DNA of 58,876 nt from Terrisporobacter othiniensis (GTDB taxonomy: Bacteria > Bacillota > Clostridia > Peptostreptococcales > Peptostreptococcaceae): assembly GCF_000808015.1 (NCBI RefSeq), contig NZ_JWHR01000032.1:1-58876 (forward strand), written 5' to 3'. The translations under genes and the position numbers were made by a program. The notes under the pieces were generated by a model. It saw only the letters and a program-made list of their open reading frames with translations. It was not told the DNA's origin and made no database searches. Shown here one piece after another: positions 44,483 through 53,478 of the stretch. The first letter of the stretch is position 1. The number at the start of each line of letters is the position of its first letter.

Positions 44483-44620
44483 TAAATTTTATTAAATATA
44501 AATGGGCATATATTTATTTGAACATAAATTATACAGAAGTATTTATGTACTGTTAAGATTGCAATAATTGATACAAAATAAGAATATACTGATTACTGAT
44601 AATAAGAAAGGTGATAATTT

Positions 44621-44812
44621 ATGAGAAATAATAAATAGGATGATAAAAAATTTTTTGATAAATATAGTAAAATGACAAGATCAGTATATGGTTTACAGGG
44701 AGCTGATGAATGGCAAACTTTTAAAAATATGTTTCCAGATTTAGAAGATAAAAGAGTACTAGATTTAGGTTGTGGTAAAGTTAGGTTAAATACTCAACAT
44801 GTTAACATATAG
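44621..44812 (+). pseudogene. Truncated methyltransferase remnant
   Basis: After ATG and four codons a TAG interrupts the frame. It then reads FFDKYSKMTRSVYGLQGADE and RVLDLGCGKVRL, ending soon after SAM motif I where sequence similarity stops. It has a good ribosome binding site (AGAAAGGTG). It is the N-terminal third of a class I methyltransferase gene (the YGLQGADEW start is common in that group). The break point falls just before a repeated terminator hairpin. Confidence 0.75.
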
Positions 44813-44813
44813 T

Positions 44814-44846
44814 AAAACCGTATTACTAATAAGTAATACGGTTTAT
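44814..44846. terminator. Terminator hairpin, ACCGTAT repeat copy 2
   Basis: AAAACCGTAT pairs with ATACGGTTT around the 12-base loop TACTAATAAGTA. It is placed at the broken end of the methyltransferase remnant. Confidence 0.7.
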
Positions 44847-44965
44847 TGTTATAAATTTTTATACAATATTTTAGCTAATTATTATGAAACTAGTAAATAG
44901 CCTTTTATCATTAATAAACACTGCAATGCATAGAATTTAGAAAAAAGTATTTTAAGGGGGACATT

Positions 44966-45880
44966 ATGATAAACGATCAAAGATATGCTATTCTGTCACT
45001 TGAGCTACACTTATTTTTTTCTAGGATAATGAAAGAACATTCACTTTTTTTAGAGGCTGGATTCACATCTAAAGATTCAGAATTTGCCAAGAGAGCAGAG
45101 CACTATAAAAATGAATTTGAGAAATTATTATCATATACAGTAAGTGCTAGTAATGGAATAATAAGACCGATTGTTTTAAATTCGGGTGAAATTATAACTG
45201 ATTTTACACTAGGGACAGAAGCTAAGACTCAAGCATTAACAGGTATAGGGATAAATCAAAGTATAACTGAAATGGAATCAAAATTACGTAGTGGTCAAAA
45301 TCCTCAGGTTAGCTCTAATTTAGTAAACTATGTAAATCAACTTAATACGAATGCAAAAATGCTTCTTAATGGGCTTATCAAGTTTAAGAAGAGAATATTA
45401 GACGGCGTTTTATCATGCAATTTATTTACTGTTAATTATCCCTTACTTATTGAACATATAACTCGTGAAGCTGAGTTATATTATTCATTAATAGATGACC
45501 TTCAAAATAGAGTTGATATTGATTCTAAAGATGCTAGAGAAACTAAATTATTCTGGGATAAAATTATGATGGAACATTCACTTTTTATAAGGGGACTACT
45601 TGATCCTTCAGAAGATGACTTAATTGAAACTGCAGATGAATTTGCAGATACATTTAAGGATTTACTTGAAGAGGCTCAGAATATGACTAGTATGACTATA
45701 AACAGTGTTACAAATCAAACTTTAAATCAAACTGTTCAACTTAAGAATTTTAAACAAGCAGGTACAGAAGGGATTGCTAGCTGCAAAATTAGATCTATAA
45801 TACTGCCTCTTCTTGGAGATCATGTGTTAAGAGAAGCCAATCATTATATTAGACTGCTAGAAACTTATAAACAAATGTAG
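44966..45880 (+). CDS. DUF2935 family protein
   Basis: A 304 aa all-helical protein made of two related halves. Each starts with an H-S-L-F segment (KEHSLFLEAGF near residue 23 and MEHSLFIRGLL near residue 201) and ends with a second His/Glu group (EHITREAELYYSL, DHVLREANHYIRL). The paired His and Glu residues look like a ferritin-like metal site. DUF2935 proteins are widespread in Clostridia and Bacillus and uncharacterised. Ribosome binding site AAGGGGG. Confidence 0.87.
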   Translation: MINDQRYAILSLELHLFFSRIMKEHSLFLEAGFTSKDSEFAKRAEHYKNEFEKLLSYTVSASNGIIRPIVLNSGEIITDFTLGTEAKTQALTGIGINQSITEMESKLRSGQNPQVSSNLVNYVNQLNTNAKMLLNGLIKFKKRILDGVLSCNLFTVNYPLLIEHITREAELYYSLIDDLQNRVDIDSKDARETKLFWDKIMMEHSLFIRGLLDPSEDDLIETADEFADTFKDLLEEAQNMTSMTINSVTNQTLNQTVQLKNFKQAGTEGIASCKIRSIILPLLGDHVLREANHYIRLLETYKQM

Positions 45881-45899
45881 TTGATGTGTATAATAAAGG

Positions 45900-45930
45900 G
45901 CCGTATCATAAGTAAGTGATACGGTTTTTA
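45900..45930. terminator. Terminator hairpin, ACCGTAT repeat copy 3
   Basis: CCGTATCA pairs with TGATACGG around TAAGTAAG, then TTTTTAT. Stem, loop and tail resemble copy 1 at 26239 closely. It terminates the DUF2935 gene. Confidence 0.75.
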
Positions 45931-46091
45931 TATGAAATTATTAATTAATGTATTTATATCATTCAATAACTAAGTTTTGCTCTTCATAGTTTATACAACG
46001 ATTTATCTAAAATGATACAAAATTGTAAGATTATACAAATCAATTATAATATATAATCATATCAATAGCATATCAAACAGGAGGAAATAAT

Positions 46092-46889
46092 ATGTGGGAA
46101 AGAAAACAGCTAAAAGAAAGTGCAAAAATTACTTTTAAAAGGTTCTATTGGAAAGCAGTACTTGTAAGTTTTATAGCATTTATGTTAACAGGAGGAATGA
46201 GCCAAGTAGTTAATAGTGCAAGTGACTTACAAGATACATATAACAGTTCTTATAGTGAAAACTACACAGAAGAATACGAGGATGAATATTCAGAATTAGA
46301 GGATGCAGGAACAGGGATAATTGAAGACTTATTTGCAAATGGCTTAGTCTTATTTTTTGTGAATGCAATTATATTAGTTTTAATTTTAAGTCTACTTATT
46401 AAATTATTCATAGCTTACCCTGTGGCAATAGGAAAGAACAATTACTTTATGGGAATTAGAGAAGAAGAAAAACCTATAAAAACTATATTGTCTGCGTATA
46501 AAAGCGGAAAACTTAAAAGTTCAGTATTCACAATGTTTACGATGGATATATTCATATATTTGTGGTCATTATTACTTTTAATACCTGGGATAGTGAAATC
46601 TTATGAGTATAGAATGATACCTTATATATTAAGTGAAAATCCAAATATAAGCAGAAAAAGAGCTTTTGAAATAAGTAAAAACATGATGAATGGTAATAAA
46701 TGGAGTACTTTTGAATTAGACTTATCTTTTATAGGTTGGCATATATTATCAATATGTACCTTAGGCTTACTTTCAATTTTTTATGTAAATCCATATGTGG
46801 AAAGTACAAATGCAGAACTATACGCTTATCTTAGAGAAGATGCTCTAGAAAAGGGATATGCACAAGAAAGTGAATTAATTGGATTTTAG
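46092..46889 (+). CDS. DUF975 family membrane protein
   Basis: A 265 aa membrane protein with about five helices and the DUF975 hallmarks: N-terminal ERKQLKESAKITFKRFYWKA and the later YRMIPYILSENPNISRKRA. An acidic, tyrosine-rich loop (SYSENYTEEYEDEYSELED) lies outside the first helix. DUF975 proteins are common in Firmicutes and may have an envelope or peptide-related role; function is not known. Ribosome binding site AGGAGG. Monocistronic. Confidence 0.85.
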   Translation: MWERKQLKESAKITFKRFYWKAVLVSFIAFMLTGGMSQVVNSASDLQDTYNSSYSENYTEEYEDEYSELEDAGTGIIEDLFANGLVLFFVNAIILVLILSLLIKLFIAYPVAIGKNNYFMGIREEEKPIKTILSAYKSGKLKSSVFTMFTMDIFIYLWSLLLLIPGIVKSYEYRMIPYILSENPNISRKRAFEISKNMMNGNKWSTFELDLSFIGWHILSICTLGLLSIFYVNPYVESTNAELYAYLREDALEKGYAQESELIGF

Positions 46890-46899
46890 TTGAATAAAG

Positions 46900-46935
46900 T
46901 TAAGGGTGGAGTAATACTTCACCCTTAATTTATTT
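46900..46935 (+). terminator. Terminator after DUF975 gene
   Basis: TTAAGGGTG pairs with CACCCTTAA around an 11-base loop, followed by a T-rich tail. Confidence 0.8.
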
Positions 46936-47180
46936 ATTAGGAAATTATACTAGTTTTAATATCAAATATGCAAAATGAGTATGACTTTGTGCTACAATAC
47001 TATTGGAAGTTAAAGTAGTAACAAAATAGTATAATCATCATTTGTTATTGACGTCTATCTACTTAAAACAAATATAACATATTTATATTTGTACAACTTC
47101 AAGAGGTTATTTAAATTTAGAAGATAGATTATATCAAATGATAATCATAAACATAAAAGCATCATAAAAAATCATTGATA

Positions 47181-47227
47181 CCTCCACACACAGATCACTT
47201 ATTTGTGTGCTAGCTAAACTTAGGAGG
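47181..47227 (+). promoter_or_regulatory. Anti-Shine-Dalgarno leader of folT
   Basis: CCTCC (47181-47185) is complementary to the GGAGG ribosome binding site (47223-47227). The two would enclose a CACACA/TGTGTG hairpin (47187-47209). The leader does not show the conserved blocks of the known tetrahydrofolate riboswitch, so any ligand is unknown. Confidence 0.4.
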
Positions 47228-47233
47228 AAATTT

Positions 47234-47752
47234 ATGAATAAAAGGTTTGATGTTAAAAAATTAGTACAAATAAGTTTATTGATAGCTTTACAAATTATCT
47301 TAACTAGATTCTGCTCAATACAAACGCCAATAGTAAGAATAGGATTTGGTTTTGTACCTGTTGTTGTAACTGCTATTATGTATGGTCCAATTTGTGCAGG
47401 TGTAGCCAATGGCATAGCTGATATTATAGGTACTATTTTATTCCCAACGGGAGCTTACTTCCCAGGGTTTACTCTTACTGCAATTTTATCGGGGGTAATT
47501 TATGGTGTATTTTTATATAAGAAGCCTATTACTTGGGCTAGAATAATAGGTGCATCCATAGCTATAAACATTGGATTAAACTTATGTCTTAATACATACT
47601 GGTTGTCTATCCTAATGGGAAAAGGATTTATGGCATTGTTGCCAACACGTATAATGAAGGAACTTATTATGATACCAATAAAAGTTATAATAATAGGTAT
47701 TGTTTGGAAGAAGATTATCATAAAATTACCTAAATTTTCACAAGCTATATAG
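47234..47752 (+). CDS. folT: ECF transporter folate-binding S component
   Basis: A 172 aa membrane protein with six helices, the substrate-binding subunit of an energy-coupling-factor importer for folate. Typical features are the start KKLVQISLLIALQIILTRF, the RIGFGFVP segment and the GIADIIGTILFPTGAYFPGFT loop. The shared EcfA/EcfT energising subunits are not in this window, as usual for group II ECF systems. The ATG at 47234 follows AGGAGG. An upstream in-frame codon at 47207 is ignored. Confidence 0.88.
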   Translation: MNKRFDVKKLVQISLLIALQIILTRFCSIQTPIVRIGFGFVPVVVTAIMYGPICAGVANGIADIIGTILFPTGAYFPGFTLTAILSGVIYGVFLYKKPITWARIIGASIAINIGLNLCLNTYWLSILMGKGFMALLPTRIMKELIMIPIKVIIIGIVWKKIIIKLPKFSQAI

Positions 47753-47873
47753 GTAAAATATGTAGTAGGCCAACCACTGCGAATTTAGATGAAATAAAAT
47801 GGTTGTAGTTAAAATAGCTAGGAATTGGAGCAAAGTCTATCAAATTTAATTAAATAACTTTATGTAGTACCCA

Positions 47874-47905
47874 GTGCCTATGAGATTCTTATAGGCACTT
47901 TTTTA
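47874..47905 (+). terminator. Terminator after folT
   Basis: AGTGCCTAT pairs with ATAGGCACT around an eight-base loop, then a T run. Confidence 0.85.
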
Positions 47906-47964
47906 AGTTGAAGGGATAAACTTTTATTTATAACTTGACAATAAAAATAGTAATGAGGGATTAA

Positions 47965-48044
47965 ATGCCATTAAAAAATTGTTTAAAAGAATATAGAGCT
48001 AAGATTAATGTAAAATAGACTGAAATGGGCAACTTGATTGTAGT
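47965..48044 (+). pseudogene. XRE-type regulator N-terminal remnant
   Basis: ATG begins MPLKNCLKEYRAKINVK, then TAG (48016) in place of an expected glutamine, then TEMGNLIV. This matches the first helix-turn-helix residues of short XRE-type repressors (typically KELRAKxNxTQEELG), after which homology is lost. A GAGGG site precedes it. It is a gene remnant ahead of the CPBP gene. Confidence 0.55.
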
Positions 48045-48182
48045 ATGGAAATAGATAGAATTATAATTCTTGACTCCTGGTATAAAATGGAATACAATCA
48101 TTTTAAATACATAGGAACTCGAGGTATTAAAATATGTATTATGTTGATATCTAAAAATTATATAAAATGGAGGGGATATACT

Positions 48183-49172
48183 ATGAGTAAAGATGCTAAC
48201 ACCATTAAGAAAGAAATTAAAAAATTTTTATTAATCAACTTTGGTCTTATTGCTTTCATATCTATATTCTTATTTCTTTCTTCAACAAAACAAAATGCCA
48301 GTGAGTTTGCTGTAAACTTTGCAGGACTATTTATGTACATACCAGCATTTTCAACAATTGTTGTGTTAAAAAAATTTTCTGATTATAAATTTAAACAAGA
48401 GATAGATAAATTCTTTAAGGTATTTGCCATAGCTACACTTGTAAGAATAGTTATTACCATAGGAGAAACATTTTTACTAAGTAGTATATGGATATCTTCA
48501 CTTTTAGATACTTTTGTATCTGCATATCTTTTATATTTTGTATTAGTAAATAGTCACGAAATGAGATATATAAACCTGTGTCTTGGTAAAAATTCTAAAA
48601 AAGTTGCTACTGTAATATTAATATTTGTAATACTTATTGTAGCTAGTAATATACCAGAAATTATCAAAGGACAAGTAAATGTTGACAAGCTGGCAGAAAA
48701 TCTTGTAATTGCCATGATAAGTTTAATTACTAATTTCTTAATAGGATTTAATTTATTCTTTGGAGAAGAATTTGGTTGGAGATATTTTTTACAACCTAGA
48801 TTACAAAAGCTTTATGGTAAAAGATTTGGTGTAATAATTCTAGGTTTTATATGGGGAATTTGGCATGCCCCACTTTGTTTTATACTTTATAGTCCGAAGA
48901 CACCTGTTTACTGTGTAATCGGTCATGTGGCTACTTGCATATTCTTAGGTATATTCTTAGGATATGCTTATATGAAAACAGGAAATGTGTGGGCTCCAAT
49001 GCTTATACACATGGTTAACAATGTTATCGGTATCATATTTGGTGGGGGATATACGGCAGTATACACATTGGAAACTCTTTTATATAGTATTTTAATTTAT
49101 GCAATATTCTTCATGCCATTTTTGCTTACTAAGGAATATAAAGCAAATAAATTTAAGCTAGTAAAATCTTAA
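48183..49172 (+). CDS. CPBP family intramembrane glutamic endopeptidase
   Basis: A 329 aa membrane protein with about eight helices. The catalytic signature is EEFGWRYFLQPRLQ near residue 195, followed by WGIWHAPLCF and HMVNNVIG, the EExxxR, FxxxH and HxxxN motifs of CPBP/Abi proteases. The frame extends to 48045, but TGGAGGGG places the start at ATG 48183. Family roles include prenyl-protein processing and self-immunity to bacteriocins. No bacteriocin gene is nearby. Confidence 0.85.
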   Translation: MSKDANTIKKEIKKFLLINFGLIAFISIFLFLSSTKQNASEFAVNFAGLFMYIPAFSTIVVLKKFSDYKFKQEIDKFFKVFAIATLVRIVITIGETFLLSSIWISSLLDTFVSAYLLYFVLVNSHEMRYINLCLGKNSKKVATVILIFVILIVASNIPEIIKGQVNVDKLAENLVIAMISLITNFLIGFNLFFGEEFGWRYFLQPRLQKLYGKRFGVIILGFIWGIWHAPLCFILYSPKTPVYCVIGHVATCIFLGIFLGYAYMKTGNVWAPMLIHMVNNVIGIIFGGGYTAVYTLETLLYSILIYAIFFMPFLLTKEYKANKFKLVKS

Positions 49173-49244
49173 ACAATATTTTAAATTAAGAAGTATATAA
49201 ATTATTAATAAATAAAAATTATATAAAAAAAATAAAGTTTATTA

Positions 49245-49273
49245 TTTACATGATATAAAATTTAATGTATATT
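49245..49273 (+). promoter_or_regulatory. Promoter of the lysine-riboswitch transcript
   Basis: TTTACA and TATATT are separated by exactly 17 bases, placing transcription start near 49280, about 20 bases before the riboswitch. Confidence 0.6.
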
Positions 49274-49299
49274 AATATCAAATTATACAACTGAATTAA

Positions 49300-49470
49300 A
49301 AAGGTAGAGGTTGCGATATTTAAGAGTAGATTTGTGGAGTTAAGCACGAAGAAGCAAATCAAAAGGAAATGTCGCCGAAACATATAACTAATGCTTTAAA
49401 GTTATATCGTTGGGATTATACAGAATATGTATAATACTGTCATAAATATTATTTATGGGGAGCTATCATG
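49300..49470 (+). ncRNA. Lysine riboswitch (L box)
   Basis: The conserved blocks are present in order: GGTAGAGGTTGCGA, AAGAGTA, GGAGTTAAGC, AAGGAAATGTCGCCGAA, a long hairpin arm, CGTTGGGA, and GGGGAGCTATCATGA closing the P1 stem. These match the known lysine riboswitch core closely. It is followed by a terminator and controls the YfcC transporter and M20 hydrolase genes. Confidence 0.92.
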
Positions 49471-49518
49471 ACGGATATGTTTTTGTTAAATTTCAAAATA
49501 TACTAATTTATAAAACAC

Positions 49519-49549
49519 AGTCTTGAGTGATTAGCTCAAGGCTTTTTTT
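49519..49549 (+). terminator. Riboswitch-controlled terminator
   Basis: AGTCTTGAG pairs with CTCAAGGCT around TGATTAG, then seven T. Lysine binding is expected to favour it, lowering expression of the downstream genes. Confidence 0.85.
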
Positions 49550-49554
49550 ATTGT

Positions 49555-49650
49555 AAGCTTGAGCAAAGTGAATGTTGAGCAAGGTCGTTGCCTAAAGTGG
49601 TAAGGAAGGCATCTCGTTGGCAATATGAGCAAAGTGAATTTTAGTTTGTT
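49555..49650 (+). repeat. Dispersed short repeat downstream of the lysine riboswitch
   Basis: GAGCAAAGTGAAT occurs twice (about 49560 and 49627). Between them, TAAAGTGGTAA and CTCGTTGGCAATATGA parallel the element between xpaC and telA at 23349-23450. It is not coding. Confidence 0.45.
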
Positions 49651-49692
49651 TAATTAATCAATTTTAATTTAGTATGAGGAGGAAATGAAAAC

Positions 49693-51123
49693 ATGAATGT
49701 AACAACGTCAGTAAATGAAAAAAGAAAAAAATCTACAGGTGGAAACTTTAAAGTACCACACACATTAGTAATAATATCAGCTATTATACTCCTTGTATCA
49801 ATAGCTACTTATATAGTACCAGGAGGTGCTTATGAGAAAGCAGTAAATGATTTAGGTAAAACTGTAGTTGTGGATGGATCATTTAAATATATAGAAAATG
49901 AGCCACAAGGATTATTTGCAATATTACAAGCGCCTATCCAAGGAATTGTAGATAGTGGAGAAATAATAGCATTTTTATTTATAGTAGGTGGAGCTTTTAA
50001 TATAATATCAAGAACAAAAGCAATAGATTTCGGTATTGTTAATATAGTAAATGCGTTTAAAGGGAAAGAAATTTTAATTATTCCAATAATAACTACAATC
50101 TTCTCTTTAGGTGGTGCAGTATTTGGAATGTACGAAGAATCAGTGCCATTTGTTGCGATTTTAGTACCATTAATGCTGGCTCTAGGATATGACAGTATAA
50201 TGGCGGTTGCAGTTACATATTTGGCATGTGCTCTAGGATTTTCTTCAGCAATGCTTAATCCTTTTACAGTAGGGATAGCGCAATCAATAGCAGAAATACC
50301 AATGTTTTCTGGAATAGCATATCGTACAATAATATGGGTAATAACAACTATTGTTGGATGTGCGTTTTTAATGATGTATGCTAGAAAAATTAAAAAGAAT
50401 CCTGAGTTAAGCCCAGTTTATGAAAGTGACAAAATAAAAAGAGAAAACTTACAAAACTTTGAAGAAGACCATGGAAAATTCACTTTAACTCATAAAGTAA
50501 TATTAGCTTCACTTGCAATATGTATAGGTGTAATAGTTTGGGGAGTTTTAGCTAAGGGGTTCTGGATACCTCAAATAGCAGCAGTATTTTTAATAACGGG
50601 ATTATTTAGTGGAATAATAGGAAGACTTTCAGGAGATGAAATGGCAGATGCATTTTTAGAAGGCGCAAAAGGTATGATAGGTGCAGCTGTTATGATAGGA
50701 TTTGCAAGAGCTATAGTAATAGTTGCTGAAAATGCAAGTATAATAGATACAATTTTATATAACTTATCTAATGTAATAGGACAGTTACCTTCATTATTAG
50801 CAGCTTGTATAATGTACCCTATACAAATGTTCATCAACTTCTTTGTTGGCTCAGGTTCAGGACAAGCAGCTTTAACAATGCCAATACTAGCACCACTTGG
50901 TGATTTAATAGGAGTATCTCGCCAATTAACAGTTTTAATATTCCAATTTGGAGATGGTTTCTCAAATATTATCTTCCCAACATCAGGAATATTAATAGCT
51001 TGTTTAGGAATAGCTGGAGTTCCTTTTGGAAAATGGTTCAAATGGGTACTTCCATTACAAGGAATACTATTTGTTTTAGCAATAACATTTATCACAATAG
51101 GTTCGCTTATGGGATGGTCATAA
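49693..51123 (+). CDS. yfcC: YfcC family basic amino acid transporter
   Basis: A 476 aa secondary transporter of the YfcC/ArcD-like (C4-dicarboxylate carrier-like) family with about twelve helices. Landmarks are VPGGAYEKAVND, the GGAFGMYEESVPF-like segment (here GGAVFGMYEESVPFVAI) and FINFFVGSGSGQAALTMPI. Control by a lysine riboswitch indicates that the cargo is lysine or a lysine-yielding compound. The protein is probably an importer needed when lysine is low. GAGGAGGAAA ribosome binding site. Cotranscribed with an M20 hydrolase 20 bases downstream. Confidence 0.87.
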   Translation: MNVTTSVNEKRKKSTGGNFKVPHTLVIISAIILLVSIATYIVPGGAYEKAVNDLGKTVVVDGSFKYIENEPQGLFAILQAPIQGIVDSGEIIAFLFIVGGAFNIISRTKAIDFGIVNIVNAFKGKEILIIPIITTIFSLGGAVFGMYEESVPFVAILVPLMLALGYDSIMAVAVTYLACALGFSSAMLNPFTVGIAQSIAEIPMFSGIAYRTIIWVITTIVGCAFLMMYARKIKKNPELSPVYESDKIKRENLQNFEEDHGKFTLTHKVILASLAICIGVIVWGVLAKGFWIPQIAAVFLITGLFSGIIGRLSGDEMADAFLEGAKGMIGAAVMIGFARAIVIVAENASIIDTILYNLSNVIGQLPSLLAACIMYPIQMFINFFVGSGSGQAALTMPILAPLGDLIGVSRQLTVLIFQFGDGFSNIIFPTSGILIACLGIAGVPFGKWFKWVLPLQGILFVLAITFITIGSLMGWS

Positions 51124-51142
51124 TAAGAGAGGGAGATTACAT

Positions 51143-52267
51143 ATGAAAGAATTATTAAATAAAGAAGTAGAAAATTTAAGAAATGAATTAGTTGAAATTA
51201 GTGAATATATGTATCACAATCCAGAGCTGGGAAATGAAGAGTTTAAATCTGTTCAAAAACTGACTTCACTATTAGAAGAACATAATTTTATAGTGGAAAA
51301 AGAGTTTTTAGGACTTAAAACTGCTTTTAGAGCAGTATATGACAGTAATAAACCAGGTTTAACAGTTGGTTATTTATGCGAATATGATGCTCTTCCAGAA
51401 ATAGGTCATGGGTGTGGACACAATATGATAGGTACCATGTCAGCAGGTGCCGGTGTTATTTTAAGTAAAATTTTAGATGAGGTGGGAGGGCGTATCATAG
51501 TATATGGAACTCCTGCTGAAGAAACTGATGGAGCAAAAGTAATATTTGCAGAAGAAGGAGTCTTTGAAGAGTTGGATGCAGCAATGATACTTCATCCTTC
51601 CAACGCAACTAGCAAAAGTGGAACATCTATGGCACTTTATCCACTACAATTTACATACAAAGGGAAAACTGCCCATGCGGCATCTTGCCCACAAGATGGT
51701 ATAAATGCATTAAACAGTGTTATACAATTATTCAATGGAATTGATGCTCTTCGCCAACACGTAACACCAGATGTTAGAATGCACGGAATAATAACTAATG
51801 GAGGTGTTGCTGCAAACATAGTTCCAGACGAAGCAGTGGCACAGTTCTACTTTAGAGCAGCTAAAAAAGAAACTGTTACTGAGTTGTTGGAAAAGGTTAA
51901 AGCTATAGCAGAAGGTGCAGCACTTATGACAGGTGCCACACTTGAAATGGAAAGATTCGAGTTACCCTATGATAATTTAGTAACTCATGAAAATTTATCA
52001 GATGCTTTTACTGAAAATCTTAAGGAACTTGGTATTACAGAATTTGCAACAGACAAGATTTTTGGTTCAAGTGATATAGGCAATGTAAGCCATATAGTAC
52101 CTACTATTCATCCTAATATAGGTATATGTGATCGTAGCGTGATTAGTCATAGTAGAGAAATGGCTGATGCGACTGTAACAAAACTTGGACATGAGAGATT
52201 GATTACAGGAACGTTGGCTCTTGCTTATACAGGATATGATGTTTTAACTAAAAAAGTTGAGTTATAA
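51143..52267 (+). CDS. M20 family amidohydrolase (AbgB/PM20D2-like)
   Basis: A 374 aa metallohydrolase. Metal-binding segments are EYDALPEIGHGCGHNMIG (about residue 82), GTPAEETDGAK and MILHPSN. The dimerisation domain contains FTYKGKTAHAASCPQDG. The GHGCGHN form groups it with AbgB/PM20D2-type dipeptide or aminoacyl hydrolases rather than the M20D enzyme at 15792. Under the lysine riboswitch, it probably hydrolyses an imported lysine dipeptide or N-acyl-lysine. Ribosome binding site GAGAGGGAG. Confidence 0.88.
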   Translation: MKELLNKEVENLRNELVEISEYMYHNPELGNEEFKSVQKLTSLLEEHNFIVEKEFLGLKTAFRAVYDSNKPGLTVGYLCEYDALPEIGHGCGHNMIGTMSAGAGVILSKILDEVGGRIIVYGTPAEETDGAKVIFAEEGVFEELDAAMILHPSNATSKSGTSMALYPLQFTYKGKTAHAASCPQDGINALNSVIQLFNGIDALRQHVTPDVRMHGIITNGGVAANIVPDEAVAQFYFRAAKKETVTELLEKVKAIAEGAALMTGATLEMERFELPYDNLVTHENLSDAFTENLKELGITEFATDKIFGSSDIGNVSHIVPTIHPNIGICDRSVISHSREMADATVTKLGHERLITGTLALAYTGYDVLTKKVEL

Positions 52268-52271
52268 ATAG

Positions 52272-52313
52272 AAAAAACTTCTAGTCTACAATTTAGAGGC
52301 TAGAAGTTTTTTG
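52272..52313 (+). terminator. Terminator of the YfcC-M20 operon
   Basis: AAAAAACTTCTAG pairs with CTAGAAGTTTTTT around a 15-base loop. Confidence 0.85.
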
Positions 52314-52382
52314 TTTATTGATTACCATAAGTTGAGCTATAATAGACTACAAAAAAAGTGTATATATGCTATTTTTCATTAT

Positions 52383-53387
52383 TTACATTAACAAGAAACT
52401 AAAACTGTTAAATATATATCCAGTTATAATTATACCAATAGTAACTATTCCAACAAAGATACATAATAATTTTGGCTTAATCACCTTACTAAGCATTATT
52501 ATAGATGGAAGTGATAGGGCTGTCACACTCATCATAAATGCTAAAATAGTGCCAATAGGGACACCAGCCATAAACAATGCTTCGGCTATAGGTATTGTAC
52601 CAAAAATATCTGCATACATAGGTATACCAACTATTGCAGCTATTAAAACTGAGAATGGGTTTTCGTGACCTAATATAGAAAGAATCATATCTTGTGGTAT
52701 CCAGTTATGAATTAATGCACCTATACCAACACCAATTAGAACATATATATATACATTCTTAACTATAACTTTTGTATCATCCAAAGCGTAATTTAATCTT
52801 TGTTTTTGATTAAAATTCTCAGACTCATCATATAAATCTCTAGTTTTTTCATTATAAGTTCTTATTTCATCTTCCATATTAAGTTTGCTTATTATAGTAC
52901 CACCTACAATGGCTATTACAAGTCCTAAAACTACATAAACAATAGATATTTTCATTCCAAAGAAAGATGCAAGTAATAATAATGAAGCAATATCAACCAT
53001 TGGAGAAGATATTAAAAATGAAAAAGTAACACCCAAAGGTAAGCCTGCATTACTAAATCCTATAAATATAGGAATACTAGAACAAGAACAAAATGGAGTA
53101 ACAGTACCAAGAAGGGCTGAAACTGTTGCACCATAAACTCCTTTAAACTTACTTAATATTCTCTTTGTTTTTTCTGGTGGGAAGTAACTTTGTATATAAG
53201 ATATAAGGAAAATAAGTACAGCTAAAAGTATAAATATTTTTATAGTATCATAAATAAAGAATTGTATACTTCCTCCCATTTTAGATGAAACATCTAGTTT
53301 TAAAATGTTTTCTACAAATATGGTGATTAAATCAGATAACCACTTCATACCTAGAATCTGCTCTGTAAAAAAATTAAAAGCATTCAT
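52383..53387 (-). CDS. DUF318/ArsP-type permease
   Basis: A 334 aa membrane protein of the UPF0718/ArsP permease family with about eight to ten helices. TPFCSCSSIPIFIGF, then LPLGVTFSFLISSPMVD is the conserved core, with a cysteine group suited to soft metals. Characterised ArsP members export organoarsenicals. Others in Clostridia are unassigned. Ribosome binding site AGGAGGTTT. It lies downstream of an ArsR repressor, and an ArsR-type operator occurs directly before it. Metal or metalloid export is likely. Confidence 0.85.
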   Translation of the reverse strand: MNAFNFFTEQILGMKWLSDLITIFVENILKLDVSSKMGGSIQFFIYDTIKIFILLAVLIFLISYIQSYFPPEKTKRILSKFKGVYGATVSALLGTVTPFCSCSSIPIFIGFSNAGLPLGVTFSFLISSPMVDIASLLLLASFFGMKISIVYVVLGLVIAIVGGTIISKLNMEDEIRTYNEKTRDLYDESENFNQKQRLNYALDDTKVIVKNVYIYVLIGVGIGALIHNWIPQDMILSILGHENPFSVLIAAIVGIPMYADIFGTIPIAEALFMAGVPIGTILAFMMSVTALSLPSIIMLSKVIKPKLLCIFVGIVTIGIIITGYIFNSFSFLLM

Positions 53388-53405
53388 ATAAACCTCCTAT
53401 AATGC

Positions 53406-53421
53406 ATCAAAAAAAATTGAT
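53406..53421. promoter_or_regulatory. ArsR-type operator 1, before the permease
   Basis: ATCAA-N6-TTGAT, flanked by C and G that extend the symmetry (CATCAA...TTGATG), 19 bases upstream of the permease start. Confidence 0.6.
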
Positions 53422-53478
53422 GTTAAAATGATAAATAAATGTATATCCAACTAAATTGAATATACTTATATTTATTAT

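Noticed and set aside
29851..45930. CRISPR-like interpretation of the repeated hairpins
   Set aside because: Copies are kilobases apart, not regularly spaced, and end in terminator stems; there are no cas genes.
50571..51095. 174-codon minus-strand frame inside the YfcC gene
   Set aside because: It runs antisense to a well-supported transporter and has a proline/isoleucine-rich composition typical of reverse-complemented membrane genes.
52366..52668. 100-codon plus-strand frame at the end of the DUF318 permease
   Set aside because: It is antisense to the conserved C-terminal part of the permease, and its start lies in the terminator-proximal region without a good ribosome binding site.
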